Of a DNA stretch of 64,000 nt, positions 10,964 to 22,360 are shown in pieces. Position numbers and translations under genes: made by a program. Source of the stretch: Acanthococcus lagerstroemiae (lineage: Eukaryota > Arthropoda > Insecta > Hemiptera > Eriococcidae); contig CM063113.1 of NCBI GenBank assembly GCA_031841125.1, positions 19,675,312 through 19,739,311 of the forward strand, written 5' to 3'. The notes under the pieces were generated by a model. It searched no databases, was not told the DNA's origin, and worked only from the letters and a program-made list of their open reading frames with translations. Position 1 is the stretch's first letter. The number at the start of each line of letters is the position of its first letter.

Positions 10964-10999
10964 AACACGACGTTTCGACATCACTGTCATCATCAGGTA
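10964..10999 (-). ncRNA. Hammerhead-ribozyme-like motif in PLE terminus
   Basis: On the minus strand the core boxes are in order: CTGATGA (10996-10990), one extra T, helix II GACA (10988-10985) with loop GTGA and partner TGTC (10980-10977), then GAAA (10976-10973) and C-GTC (10972-10969), followed by GTG. The helix III region is the palindrome ACGT, so it could pair only weakly or between two molecules. Helix I is short (3 bp plus wobble). PLEs are known to carry hammerheads in their terminal repeats, which supports the call. Activity is not shown. Confidence 0.6.
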
Positions 11000-11139
11000 A
11001 CACAACATGTACAAACTAAGCAACTCTGAAATCCATGGTCTAAACGCTAGTTACACGGAACATAATACAAAAAAGTGGGGGTAACGTTAACTAATTGAAT
11101 ATAAAATACAGTAAAACAGTAAGGAGGTGGGGTGTATAG

Positions 11140-11385
11140 TTAGCCAATTGAATTTGAAATACAGTGAAATGGTTTAATCTTATCTAAGTCGGTGTAAATA
11201 TTAATATTATTAGGCGATCTATGAATATAACATTTTTCTATAAATTTTCGTTTTTTGTCCTGCATACAGTTAGAATGTAAAATTTCACATTGTTTAAAAT
11301 TAAAATTATGATTGACAGTAAGAGCATGCTCAGATAATCCGGTTACACTTTTATTGTTTACAATATCAAGTTCGTGTCGTCTCAT
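11140..11385 (-). pseudogene. Penelope-like GIY-YIG endonuclease, C-terminal piece
   Basis: This frame continues the endonuclease after a frameshift near 11390. RRHELDIVN gives the conserved arginine region. GLSEHALTVNHNFNF holds the typical EHA...HNF motif. IHRSPNNINIYTDLDK matches the usual C-terminal end of the domain. The upstream half is in the open frame at 11395-12018. It belongs to the same element and is not an independent gene. Confidence 0.85.
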
Positions 11386-11394
11386 ACGTTTTTT

Positions 11395-12018
11395 TTAAAA
11401 TTGTGTGGTTTCACCGGTATATACCACCTCACAGTTTTCACAATTTACTTTATAAACTAAACCAGAGAGTTTGTCTTTTTCACTTTTGTCTTTTAGTTTG
11501 GTAAAAAATTTCTTATAAAAATTACTATTACTTTTAAAATCAATTGACAAATTGTCACAAATATTCCTCAACTTATTTTTAATTTTATAACTAAACTCCC
11601 AGTATGTCAACCAATAAAATTTTTTATTGTCCATTCTGTTATCATTGTTAAAATTATTATCATTACGTTTTTGGTTATTCTCATAAAAATATTTGATAGA
11701 TTTCTGAATGTCATTATATTTATAGTCGTTACGTTTAGCTAAGTCAATTATAAAATTCATTTGTTTCTTATGAAATTCCTTGTCGGATAAAGTAAGAATT
11801 CTATAAACAATATTATTTAAGGTATTGAGTTTTTGAGAGAGAGGGTGAAAGGAATAAAAATTAAGTAGCCGTCCACTAGCTGTGGGTTTAATAAAATAAT
11901 CAGTTTTGAACTCATGATTATTTCTAATGATTAGCAAATCGAAGAAACTGATTTTATTATCTGATTCTATTTCTATAGTGAACTTCAATCTACTATTAAA
12001 CGAGTTAACAAACCCGAT
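11395..12018 (-). pseudogene. Penelope-like RT C terminus and start of GIY-YIG domain
   Basis: The open reading runs from about 12018 down to 11395, with no stop upstream of the nominal start at 11988, so the protein was longer. It contains the conserved PLE segment after the RT palm (FFDLLIIRNN, KPTASGRLLNFYS, HPLSQKLNTLNN), a lysine/asparagine-rich linker, then YKVNCENCEVVYTGET. That last block holds the paired cysteines and the GIY-YIG-like start of the endonuclease. The frame is lost right after GETTQ, where a shift leads into the next piece at 11140-11385. In life the protein would nick DNA and copy the element's RNA. This copy is inactive. Confidence 0.85.
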
Positions 12019-12232
12019 GATCGCAAAACTTTACTCCACCAGTCACGACACCAGAAGGCTCCAAAGGAAACAGTTCAGTCAACTTGTTCCTAGCTAATTG
12101 TTAAGCTCTTAATGTAACATTGCTGCCGACTCGTAGAAGGGAGCCGTTTATGTGTTTTCAACCTTTTGAAACATAGATGTGAATGTTTTCCAAATATGTA
12201 GTCCATCAATAAACTTTAAAAAAAAAAAAAAA
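12019..12232 (+). pseudogene. Poly(A)-tailed retrocopy fragment
   Basis: The segment ends with CAATAAAC (polyadenylation signal, about 12207) followed about 10 bp later by a run of 15 A (12218-12232). This is the hallmark of a retrotransposed mRNA 3' end, or of a poly(A) LINE. The upstream sequence is not recognised. A possible coding end lies before about 12100, but I cannot assign it. Its left edge coincides with the truncated PLE. Confidence 0.45.
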
Positions 12233-12424
12233 TGTCCCTTGGTACTAACCCCATTTTTTCATGGTACATTTTAAGTTAGGTACCGTGGGACGCTAAAGAA
12301 GGTTTTTAAAATCAAAATTGTGACAATACATAAAATTAGGGGAGGGGGCTATACACTGCTGCTTTTGTAGGAATGGACCAAAGTATCCGAGGCCGGAGTT
12401 TCCCCTTCCTAGCTCACTTGGTCC

Positions 12425-14509
12425 ACTAAACGCAATATTCCCTACCACCGCTGTAAATTTACCTACATATAAAGAAGATATAAAATTAAAATTAAAAACG
12501 CAGGAACTTAGTGACATAATTAAGAACCTACAGAATAAGAAGGCTTGTGGTTACGATCGTATAACAAATATATTCGTAAAATGGTTACACAACAAAGACA
12601 GAAAACTTCTTGAAACAATATTCCAAAAATGCCTCGATTTGATGTGCTTTCCAGTGGTCTGGATACAAGGTAAAATAAAATTTTTAAATAAACCAGATAA
12701 AGAACCAAACAACCACAAAGCATTTCGACCAATAACACTACTCCCAACCTTAGGTAAAATAATGGAGAAAATAATCAAAAACAAACTTCAAAAAGAGCTA
12801 AATTCTAACAACATTTTACACACGAATCAGTTCGCCTACAGGCCATCACGATGCACCGAAACCGCTACAAACAAACTTATGTTCTACATCGACCAACTTG
12901 AAATTACCCAAAGACGCGTATTGTTAATTAGTTTTGACATTTCTGGTGCGTTTGACAACATAGATTGGCTGGCTATCTTAAGTGAACTTGAGCAGGGAAA
13001 TATTTCAAAAACGATAATAAACCTGATTAAATCCTTCCTAACTAATAGATCAGTTGGTCACTACGATGACGAAGGTAGAATAATCACCAAGAAAGAACTA
13101 ACCGCGGGGGTGCCTCAAGGTTCTGTATTAGGACCCATCCTATTCAACACTGTCATCAGTCAGATCCATGGGTACGACATTCCAGGTAAAATCCATTCGA
13201 TAAGTTATGCGGACGACATATTGCTGGTCTGTGGGATAAATGACACAAAGGATATGGATTTGGTAAACATCGTGATTGAGAAAGTAAATGGTAAAATAAG
13301 GTCATTTGGACTTCGTTTTAATAGTGCTAAAACTAATATGATACTCATCTCTAGAAGGCAGGACAAAGAGGAAATAAGAAACAAAATTCAAAACGTAGTA
13401 AAAGTTGATAACGAAAAAATTAAAATGTGCGATGAAATTAAATATTTTGGTTTAATAATCGATGACAAACTCAAGTTCTGTAAACATGTAGATTACATCT
13501 CCGCAAAAATAAAAAAGTATTTCAACCTGTTTAGAGCACTGTATGGAAATACCTACGGATTTGATTTCAATAAGAGAAAAGCACTTTATAATGCAATCTT
13601 CAGATCAATTACTGAATACTGTTCCCCAGTATACTACCCGAAGTTGAATAGAACACAAAAAGATAAATTAAAATCACTTCAAAGAAGCCTTTTGATAAAT
13701 ATCGCCTCCGCGTATCGAACAGTAAGCTACACATCTATACACGCGATCACTGGAATTATTCCCATCGATTACCAAATGAACTTAACAAATACAATCAAAC
13801 GCGAAAAACTCGAAAGTAGGTTATTAATAGATAATAAAGAATACCCCGATAAAAGTAATAAACAAAAAATGAAAATAAAAATCAAAAATATAATTGAGGA
13901 AACTATACAAATATGGCAAAATGAATACGAAAATAGTCTCACTGGAAGAATATCACCTATCAGTTACTACCTCGAATTAACATCACCTACAAAAACAAGA
14001 ACTGGTATACTAACTATTTCATCATTCAATGTCTCTGTGGACATGGAAATTTTGGACAATATTTGGAACGGTTCAAAATAACAGACTGTCGGGAATGTCA
14101 TCTATGTGGCTCTGGTGTGGAGGAGGATGTGCTTCATACCCTACTGAAATGTGACTTCTTTATGAAACTACGTTCGGAAATGGGAATCAAGAGAAACAGT
14201 CTATCAGATCTGGCGCCAACAAAAAATAATTTAACGATTAAAATATTTCTGGATTATCTGCACAGGGTTATGAAAATAAAACCAGAGTATAATAGTTAAG
14301 ATTAATCAAAATAAGAACTAATTAATTTCATTTATAGACTAGATAATTAAGCAATTAATATTAACCGTAATAACTTAGTGCGAGGGACTGGGCTAAGACA
14401 TGCGTCAATCCTGCCTCCACCTAAGATGTTAATCTTTGTAAAAAGTAATAAAAAAATATAAAAGAAAAAAAAAGGTGGCGCTAATATAGGACTTCGAATA
14501 TTGCAAAAA
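12425..14509 (+). mobile_element. R1-type LINE, 5'-truncated, flanked by 14-bp repeats
   Basis: A 2085-bp insertion lies between exact 14-bp direct repeats AGCTCACTTGGTCC (12411-12424 and 14510-14523). It carries most of an ORF2 (RT to CCHC knuckle), a short AT-rich 3' region and a terminal A run (14505-14510). R1 elements make 14-bp duplications, which agrees. The reading frame happens to run through the left repeat, so the left boundary is less certain than the coding assignment. Confidence 0.75.
12426..14299 (+). pseudogene. R1-clade ORF2: reverse transcriptase and CCHC knuckle
   Basis: An open frame runs from at least 12426 to about 14020, then shifts by one frame to end at 14299. RT blocks are intact: FRPITLLPTLGKIMEK, palm A SFDISGAFDNIDW, palm B GVPQGSVLGPILFN and catalytic SYADDILLV. 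The thumb/C-terminal block AYRTVSY.S.HAITGIIPID is typical of the R1 group. After the shift, QCLCGHGNFGQYLERFKI leads to a CCHC-type knuckle (C..C, H, C within CRECHLCG...HTLLKCDF). The endonuclease is missing through 5' truncation. This is the best preserved reverse transcriptase in the window. One frameshift was noted, so it is a young but dead copy. Confidence 0.9.
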
Positions 14510-14523
14510 AGCTCACTTGGTCC

Positions 14524-15915
14524 GGGCGCTAGAGACAAAATTCGATTTTTGGTCCCATGGTACACGACTCTCCCCTACTTCGATTTGCGGCATCAAGATC
14601 AGAAACAGGGCGCGGATGCTCCGTGAATAACTCTTGATTTCTATTAAGTCGGTATTCCTATTTAGACGGTGGATACCTTTGATAATTTTACGGAATGTCC
14701 GAGAAATGCGAGTTTATCTAGACGCACATAGGTATACGTTCTTCTTCTGTCTGTACTGTGCGTAGCCTTTTGTTTCTGCTAGTGAGTTCGATATCTGATC
14801 AAGGTTCAGAGATTCCTTTTCAGCAGGCACGCCAAACATGCTCTCGTTGTCACGCTTACATTTAAAAATATGACTAAGTCGCTGAACCCTCGAGCAGATG
14901 AAAGTACTAAATTTTATCGAAAATGTGAAACAGTGACAATGACCTAAATCCAATACTGTCGCATTCGTCAGAAAATGATACAGGAGATCGGAAGACTTAT
15001 GTTTATTAATAATGGTACAAATTTCCGAGATTTTTGCCAAGCGATGAAGATTTCGATCCCCATCGCTGTATCAGTACTGTTATACGATAGTGTTATTGTT
15101 GTTACGCAGTAAGCCTATTATATGCCGTGTGATGTCAAGTTCACAAGAATAACAGAATGGGAACTCGGCGCTATACCTTATATTAAAAACAAGGGATGTA
15201 TTCGCCGCGAGCGTCGAAATTACTTTCGCGAGATTACGACGTATTCAATCTTCTAAAATGGTATAATGAAGAGAACTGAGGAGGTTCACACAGCGTCTAT
15301 ATTAGAAGAGCCTCAGTAGCCCTAGGATACGAGGAGCTCCATCGGAACCGGCGTGTGCGTCACTGAACGTTAACACTGTAGCATTAGCACGCTTTTGTTG
15401 AAGGAAAGAAAATTCGAACCACTTGTTGGTTTCGTATTTATATAGAGTAACTAGCCATGTATCAAATCTGTGGACGACAAAACCTTGAGTCGAACCGCGT
15501 CACAGTAAATTGACGAACAGGAAAACCCACCTCGTTCATCAAAATTCATCGACAATTATCAGTGTGCCAAGACTAAGCAGAGTGGAACGGCGAGAAGAAA
15601 ATAACTTGAATGGCTATTACATTTGAGACCTATAATCGCATCCGATTTTTCACTCGCCGGTTTGGAATTGATTTTTAAATCGTGAATTCCTTCGTCGTCG
15701 CCGGAGCAATGCCAGATAGGAATTTTAGTCATCGATTTCGGCGGTGCATACGTTTTGCTTTCAAATCGTGTTTAATGGTCTTTTCTACAATAATTGGAAC
15801 GCCAGATATTCCAGCTCCAGTTGAAGAGAATAATATGTTCTCTGGTAGAAACTACCAAATGCCCCTGTCCCCATTCAAAATCATTTCGAAAAGTCGTTCT
15901 ACTCTTAGCTGCACT
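14524..15915. other. Unassigned DNA
   Basis: No recognised feature. The 108-residue minus-strand open frame at 14714-15040 has no motif I know. The stretch around 15200-15700 is moderately CpG-rich and looks single-copy within the window. Confidence 0.4.
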
Positions 15916-15929
15916 TTTTTTTTTTTTTG

Positions 15930-17967
15930 TTTATAGCGTAGGATTTGTTGACTATTCTGCAAATATGAACAGAATAACCCAAATTAACTCCAAGAAAACT
16001 CCTAAAAACAAAGATCCAGAAACTATATCAGTCAACAATATAATATATGACAACAAAACTGAAATATCAAACTTTTTTAATCAACATTACACAAATATAG
16101 CAACTACGGTCAGGAATGATTTCAAAAATATAAACGAAAATTACGGGAATAATAACATAAAATTTATTACTAGGAAATTCTATGAATTCCGCTTACTGCA
16201 AGAGGATGATGTGACAAGGATAATAATGTCTTTAAAGCCATACGCAGCAGCAGGAGAAGATAGAATCCCCACAAAAATAATAAGAGAAAACTGTAATAAA
16301 TTAGTAACTCCAATAAAACATATAATTAATCTCAGTCTGAAAACAGGAAAATTCCCGGAAATATATAAACTAGCCATTCTAAGACCAATTTACAAAGAAG
16401 GCGATACTCTAGACGTAAACAACTACAGACCAATTTCACTACTTTCAACAGCCTCAAAAATATTAGAGAAGGCAGTAAAGTTTCAACTAAATAAATTTTT
16501 GGAAAAAAACAAATTCTTTTCAAACAATCAATTGGGATTCAGGAATAATATGGGAACAGAAGAAGCTATCAATAACCTGCACATCAAAATATCCACATAT
16601 TTAGATGAAAACAAAAAATGTCTAGCGATCTTTCAAGACCTTTCTAAAGCATTTGATCTAGTGAATCATCAAAAACTAATTGGAAAAATTGAAAGGGCAG
16701 GCTGTGAGGGCAAAGTACTAAGTTGGGTCACCTCATACCTGGAAAATAGGAAACAAAAAGTAAGAATAGGAACAACAGAAAGCGAGATCCTCACACTAAA
16801 AGGAGGCACGCCACAAGGTTCTGCCTTGTCACCGTTACTCTTCCTAATTTATATTAATGACTTGACTGAAATTAACATAGAGGGAGAAATAATTTCATAT
16901 GCAGATGACACCGTCATAATAGAAAAAGGAGATAGCTGGGAAGAAACAAGGGGAAAAGCCGAAAAAGATATTAGAAAAGTAATAACCTGGCTGAATGATA
17001 ATGAACTGATACTGAACCAAAAAAAAACTAAATCAGTACAATTTGCACTAAAAAATAAGAAAAATAACGAGGAAGTAGATATTAACGTTCATACAAATCA
17101 GTGTAATAGAAATGATAAATGTTTTCAATTAAACAATAATTGCCAGCAAATAAATACCGTCGACTCTATGAAATATTTAGGGATAATAATAGATAAAAAT
17201 CTAAATTGGAAACAGCAAGGCAAATATTTAGCAAAAAAACTATTAAAGTCTATTTTTATTGCAATTCAATTCAGGAACATAATCTCTCAAGAAGTAAAGC
17301 GCATTCTTTACACAGCGATAGTGCAATCAAAAATACAGTACGGAATATCAAGCTGGGGGCAGCCTATAAAACTAATTTAAAACCAGTTACAGTTAACCAA
17401 AAAAAATTCTTGAAAATACTTTACAAAAAACCAAAAAGATTTAGCTCAGTACAACTTTTTGAGGAAACAAAGGCGCTAACTTTGGAAAAACTACATGAAA
17501 TAAGTGCAATAAAATACGTGAAAAAACATAATTTATTAACGAAATACAGCAAAACTAACACTAGACTGACGAGGAACACACAATTTACAGTAACATTACC
17601 AAAAATAAAAACTAACATCGGTAAAACAAACAGCATTTACACTGGACTCAAAAACTTTAACAAACTTGATCAGCAGAATAGGGAAAAAATAATACAAACT
17701 AACAACAGAACTTACAAAACTTTGATACGAAATGCAGTTACTAATACAACTACTAATTACAAAAACAAAAAACAGCGCAGCATACAGTCCGACTAATAAC
17801 AACCGCAATATGTGTAACTATTGTAAAGAGTAAGTAGTGCACTAACTAAAGGAATTGTAGGAAGAAAAAAAGAAGGAAAAATAATGTAATTTAGTGCCGT
17901 TGCTAAACACGAGCCTAGCTCAGTTGGCAACGAAATACACCATTTCAATTTCAATTTCAATTTCAAT
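15930..17967 (+). mobile_element. CR1/Jockey-group LINE, 5'-truncated
   Basis: This copy covers the pre-RT linker, RT and C-terminal region, plus a 3' end with a four-unit hexamer tail (TTTCAA, 17943-17966). Short tandem repeats in place of poly(A) are common at the 3' ends of CR1-related LINEs. The left edge is near a poly(T) run (15915-15928) and is approximate. It meets the poly(A) tail of an opposite-strand RTE at 17970. Confidence 0.75.
15965..17796 (+). pseudogene. LINE reverse transcriptase, CR1/Jockey-like, one frameshift
   Basis: The likely element-derived reading starts near 15965. The open frame extends upstream to 15794 only by chance. In order: KTPKNKDPETISVNN (linker), LKPYAAAGEDRIPTKII (fingers), NNYRPISLLSTASKILEKA, LGFRNN.GTEEAI, palm A FQDLSKAFDLVNH, palm B GGTPQGSALSPLLF and YINDL, catalytic SYADDTVII, then MKYLGIIIDKNLNWK. 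The frame is lost near 17360 and continues in another frame (17360-17796) with the C-terminal basic region. All catalytic residues are visible. The exact clade (CR1, Kiri or Jockey) cannot be fixed by eye. Confidence 0.88.
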
Positions 17968-17969
17968 AC

Positions 17970-20900
17970 TTTTTTTTTTTTTTTTTTGTTTATTTATTTA
18001 TATTATGTATATTTTACAACATAGGTATGTACCAAACTCGCCGTCAACCGGCCTCAACGCTGAGCATACGCCTCACCGATCCTTTTTCATTTACTTCTAT
18101 CGTATGTTTTCCTTCCCCATGCTATTCCTACCCTCCTCGCAGTTTCTTCCCTCCATCTCGTGGGCGGTCTTCCCCTCTTTCTCTGTCCCTCGTACGTTTG
18201 CCATTCCATAACCCTCCTTGACCATCTTTCGGCATCTCCTCTCATCATATGTCCCGCGTATTTGAATTTTTTGATTTTATATCCGACATCTACCACGCCC
18301 GTCCTTCTTCTGATTATCATATTCCTAACTTCATCTTTTCTTTTCAGATTCAGGATTACTCCTCTCCATTGTTCTTTGTGTGGACCTAATTCTTTCCAGT
18401 TGTGTATCTGCGAGTGCCCAGGTCTGTGCGCCGTAGGTTAGCACCGGCGTTACACACATGTTGAGGGCTTTTGTTTTGGCTTCCATATTCCCATTTCTTT
18501 TGAAAATCCTCCCTAAAGCCCAGAAACTTCTCCATGCTTTTGATCTTCTAATTTGAATTTCTCTCCAGACCCTTTTGAAACGAAATATTTTGTCCTAGAT
18601 ATGAATATTCCTCAACTCTCTTTATCTTATTTGTTCCGATCGTAAGCTGCGTTTCTAGTTCATTACTCATATATTTTGTTTTGCTTCCATCTGTTCTTAG
18701 CCCTATTTTTTCGCCCTCCTCCGATAATTCCGTTGCCATTCTCCCAGTTCTTCATTGTTCGTGTGTATTAAAACGACGTCATCAGCAAATTTTAGGTTAT
18801 TCAGCTTTTTCCCATTAATTGGCATCCCGTAACTTTCCCATTCCATTTTTTTATACACGCTTTCTAGTGTGCATATAAATAAATTCGGTGAGAACGGGTC
18901 TCCCTGTTTTACCCCGCCCCTCCCTATCTCAAACATTTCCCGTCCACTTTTATATAAGCTTTGGAGTCGTGATATGCATTTTGTAGAATTTTTATTATTC
19001 TAGTGTCACAGCCCGCTTGAATCAATGCCGTCCATAGGCTTTCGTGGTCGATGGAGTCGAATGCCTTCTGGAAATCAATAAAGAGGAGGTGTAATTCCTG
19101 GTTATATTCATTTGCCTTCTCCATTACTTGGTTGATCGTGTATATGTGATCCACTGTGGAGAACCCCTTCCTAAACCCCGCCTGTCCTTCGTCAATGTAT
19201 CTATCTATTTGATTATATGCTCTATTTCTTAGTATAGCCATGAACCCTTTAGCGACGCCTGACGAGAGACTAATAGGCCTATAGTTGTCAATTACAGTTC
19301 TGTCTCCTTTCTTGTGCAACAGGATAATTTCTGAGATTTTCCATTGTTGTGGGATTGTCTCGGTTTCTACTATTTTCTTAAAAATCTGTGTCAGTGTCTG
19401 TGCAAGGCTTTCCGAGAACATCTTGAGTATATCGTTACCTATTCTGTCTGGTCCCGGGGTCTTTCCTGATTTTAAATGAGATAACCAATTGTGGGTTTCT
19501 TGCACCATTATGTGTTGGAGGGGAGTGGATGAGGGTGGAGGCATGGTTGATGCATCAATTTGTGTTTGGGTGTTTTGTTTGGAGTAGAGTTGTCTGTAGA
19601 AGTTCGTGGCGACCTCTAACACTTTTCTTATTTTTCCTTTCTCATCCTTCAGCTTATTCATTATCTCGTAACCTCTCGTGAGTACTTTTCTGGCTTTCCT
19701 TGTTGACCCTGATTCCTCCTTAATTTCTTTTGTTACCTTATTGTCAAATTCGTATATGTCTCTTCTCACCTCTTTCTTCATGCATTTCTGGATTTCTGCT
19801 AATTCTGTTTTTTGTGATGCAGTTAATAGCGGTAATTCTTTGAGTTTTTCTCTTTTTGTAGAGTGCCTTGGTGTTGGGGGATAGTTTATCATCCGTCTGC
19901 GCTGTTGTTTTTTCCTTACCAAATTTCTTTGTAGCTGCCTTTATTATTCCTTGTATTGTGTTGTATAACTCTTGCGTTCCTTTACATTCTATTTCTGTCA
20001 TTCTTTCCGTCACTTGTTCTGTTATGAAGTCGTTTGCCGTTTTGCATGTTGTATAAGGGAATTATAGTTTTCAGCGCATTTCTATTATTCCTTTTGTTGT
20101 TCATAAAAAATGCCCGTGCTGGGAATTTCAGCTTACATCTTATTATTCGGTGATATGAGGAAAAAGGGAATCCCGATATGGGTGATACATCCATCACTAT
20201 GGATAAATCGTTAGTCAATAAATGATCAATAGCGTTTTTTGTGCGCCTGTCTGGGAAAATCCATGTCCATATTCGATTTTGTCTTTTACGAAAGTATGTA
20301 TCCGCAATTTTTAGCCCTCCGCTTGACGCTAATGCTATCGTTCTAATTCCATTATCGTTGGACTCTCCTTTCGCAAATGCACCCGTGTAGTCGCTATATG
20401 TAGTATGTACCCATTGTTCCAATTTTACTATTGAAATCAGCCATTATTATTGTATAATATTCTCGTTCCGCTATCATAGGTTCCCTTAGCCTGTCATAAA
20501 ACTGATCTTTCTCCGTGTCTGATGCGTCTTGAATAGGCACGTACACCTGGATTATTGTCATTCTTATCTTATTGCTAAATTTTATATTTAATATACCTAT
20601 TCTCTCATTTACTGCTTTTATTTCGTAAATTTTATCATATGCTTCCTCCCTTATATAAAACCCTACACCCCTATATCCTTTCGTTTCCCCGAAATAATAA
20701 AAGTAGTTCCCATTTTTCCTTCTAATAAGAGCTTCCCCCTCCTTTCTTACTTCTGCCAAACCTACTACATCCCAGCGTGTCCCTTGTAGTGCGCTTTCGA
20801 ATTTAGTTAACCTTTCTTCGCCTACTAAACCTCTAGTTAAAATGAAGTAAATCTAGCTTACAGTTTCTTATCTTATTTACCTTCCTTCTTGTATTCTCGG

Positions 20901-20970
20901 TGGAATTTGCAGTCTCTGCGCCTCACGGTGACTGCTGTCCGGCTTGGGGCGGGTAGCCGCACTTAAAGCT
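17970..20970 (-). mobile_element. Nearly full-length RTE LINE with poly(A) tail
   Basis: About 3.0 kb, the normal RTE size. The 3' end is an 18-A tail, seen as T at 17970-17987. Coding runs from an apurinic-type endonuclease (about 20815-20200) through the linker and RT to the C-terminal block. The 5' side (20870-20960) is GC-richer non-coding sequence, as in RTE leaders. It is the only LINE here that keeps both the endonuclease and RT. Confidence 0.85.
18087..20815 (-). pseudogene. RTE endonuclease-reverse transcriptase, several frameshifts
   Basis: Read from 20815 downward. The endonuclease shows RWDVVGLAEVRKEGE (catalytic Glu), GYRGVGFYI, QVYVPIQDA, MADFN and the IDHLLTNDL block (about 20205-20240). 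After a linker come KSGKTPGPDRI (fingers), NYRPISL, QAGFRKGFSTVDH, palm A LLFIDFQKAFDSIDH, palm B GGVKQGDPFSPNLF, catalytic LKFADDVVLI and, after breaks, YAGHMMRGD..RW and RKRGRPPTRW. Frameshifts lie near 20400, 19950, 18930 and 18720, with further breaks between 18320 and 18548. Active-site residues are kept, so decay is modest. The protein would have nicked the target and primed reverse transcription there. Confidence 0.88.
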
Positions 20971-22360
20971 TCTTTTTTTCTGATTTCTTATGGAATGGCC
21001 CCCATGTAGATTCAAGTAGGAGTCCCTTATGGCTTCATATCGGTGACAAACGCAAATTTTTCAGTATTGATAAGCACTGGAGCCCAAGCAAAAAATAAAT
21101 AAATTGGGCAGAAAAGGTTATAGGGGCTTATGATCGATCGAACACAACGTCGTTTGATAGGTTGATGAGCGAAATTCGCCTATCTATCGTAGCTTAGCTC
21201 CGACCAAGTTTTTTTATTTATTTTATTTTATTTATTTTTTATTTTGCATCGCATGGACGAATTGAGTCGCGTATGTAGCGTTTCACGGCGTGTGACTTAT
21301 TTTGATAAATTACCGAGGACCGTCGTCGCGACGCTACTCACGCCGAGCAAGTTTCGATTTAATTTAAAACTTTGGACGGTAACATTTTTATCAGACGATT
21401 AATTTGTAATTTTCGAAACTGTACGTGTGCCCGCTTCGAGACTTCATAATTGATTGTTTCGAGTATCGCTAATCGCAGTTGGATTAATGACAGTTCGACG
21501 TTTTTCGCTTTCTGCTGAGTGCGCGTGTGTATGTGTAGCCGGAAAACAAAGTACGAAACATACGACCTATTAAGGGCTCATTATGCGTCCGCCTCCCCCA
21601 GCCCCTCGTGTTCGCGATCCGACCGAGCTTTGTCATCGAGTAAGTTATTTCGTTTGTCGGCAAAGTATATATTATACAGTATAAGCGCCGCGCGTAAGTG
21701 GGGGAGGGGGCGGCTTGCGGATGTGAAGTTTTCTGTCGTCGAAAGCCGGGATAGTTTTGCGCCGAGAAGGATTCGGATGAATTATTTAAAACTGCGCGTC
21801 CACCGTTTGTTGAGGTTACTTGGTTGCTCTTTTTATTTTGCTTGTTTTTTTTTTTTTTTTTTTTAACCTCCGAAGCCCAGCGGCCTCCTGAAATTCGAAA
21901 TACGCGAGCGTCGCTCCGGAATGATGTTAACAAGTGTGTGGAGATTTCCACGGGGATTGTTGTACATTTTATCGACGGGCAGTTCGGAAAGTAACAGAAA
22001 TTCGCGTATCCCTTCTTCGTGAATTCGTCTTTCGGGCCGCGCTGTTATTGAACGCAGCGCTTCAATGTGACCCTCACAATCGTAAGAACCTTTATTCGGT
22101 GTCACGATGTATTGAAGTTAAATCAGTTGATTTCCAAATCATGAAAAATGATTCGACTCCCAAGAAAGGAAAGGGGTTGATCGTACACGCATTTAGTGTA
22201 AATGAGTCATTCCGTATCAAATTGTCCTACTTTAGGTCTTCAGATCTTCAGATTTTGTTCTTTGATGATTAACGACCCTGCCCCAAAATCTGTAAAACTC
22301 CTTCCGTTCATTTTTGTCCAAAATTAGTGACGGGAAGAAAGTCTGCTGAAAGGTTCGCAT
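20971..22360. other. Unassigned, with a CpG-richer single-copy segment
   Basis: The part at about 21240-22110 is richer in CpG than its surroundings and has overlapping open frames on both strands (21484-21951 minus, 21519-21866 plus) without recognisable domains. T-rich stretches occur at 21208-21246 and 21846-21864. This could be regulatory or untranslated host sequence. Nothing proves it. Confidence 0.35.

Larger units (their letters stand above)
10926..12018 (-). mobile_element. Penelope-like element, 3' half
   Basis: Minus-strand coding matches the C-terminal half of Penelope-like elements: FTIEIESDN.ISFFDLLI, KPTASGRLLNFYS.HPL and LSDKEFHKKQ from the reverse transcriptase, then a linker and a GIY-YIG-type endonuclease. 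Downstream (10926-11139) lies non-coding terminal sequence that includes a hammerhead-like ribozyme motif, as in PLE pseudo-LTRs. The 5' part is lost at about 12018. One frameshift separates the two open frames. Confidence 0.85.

Noticed and set aside
21484..21951. 155-residue minus-strand and 115-residue plus-strand overlapping frames
   Set aside because: They overlap on opposite strands, contain homopolymer-encoded lysine or phenylalanine runs, and show no family motif.
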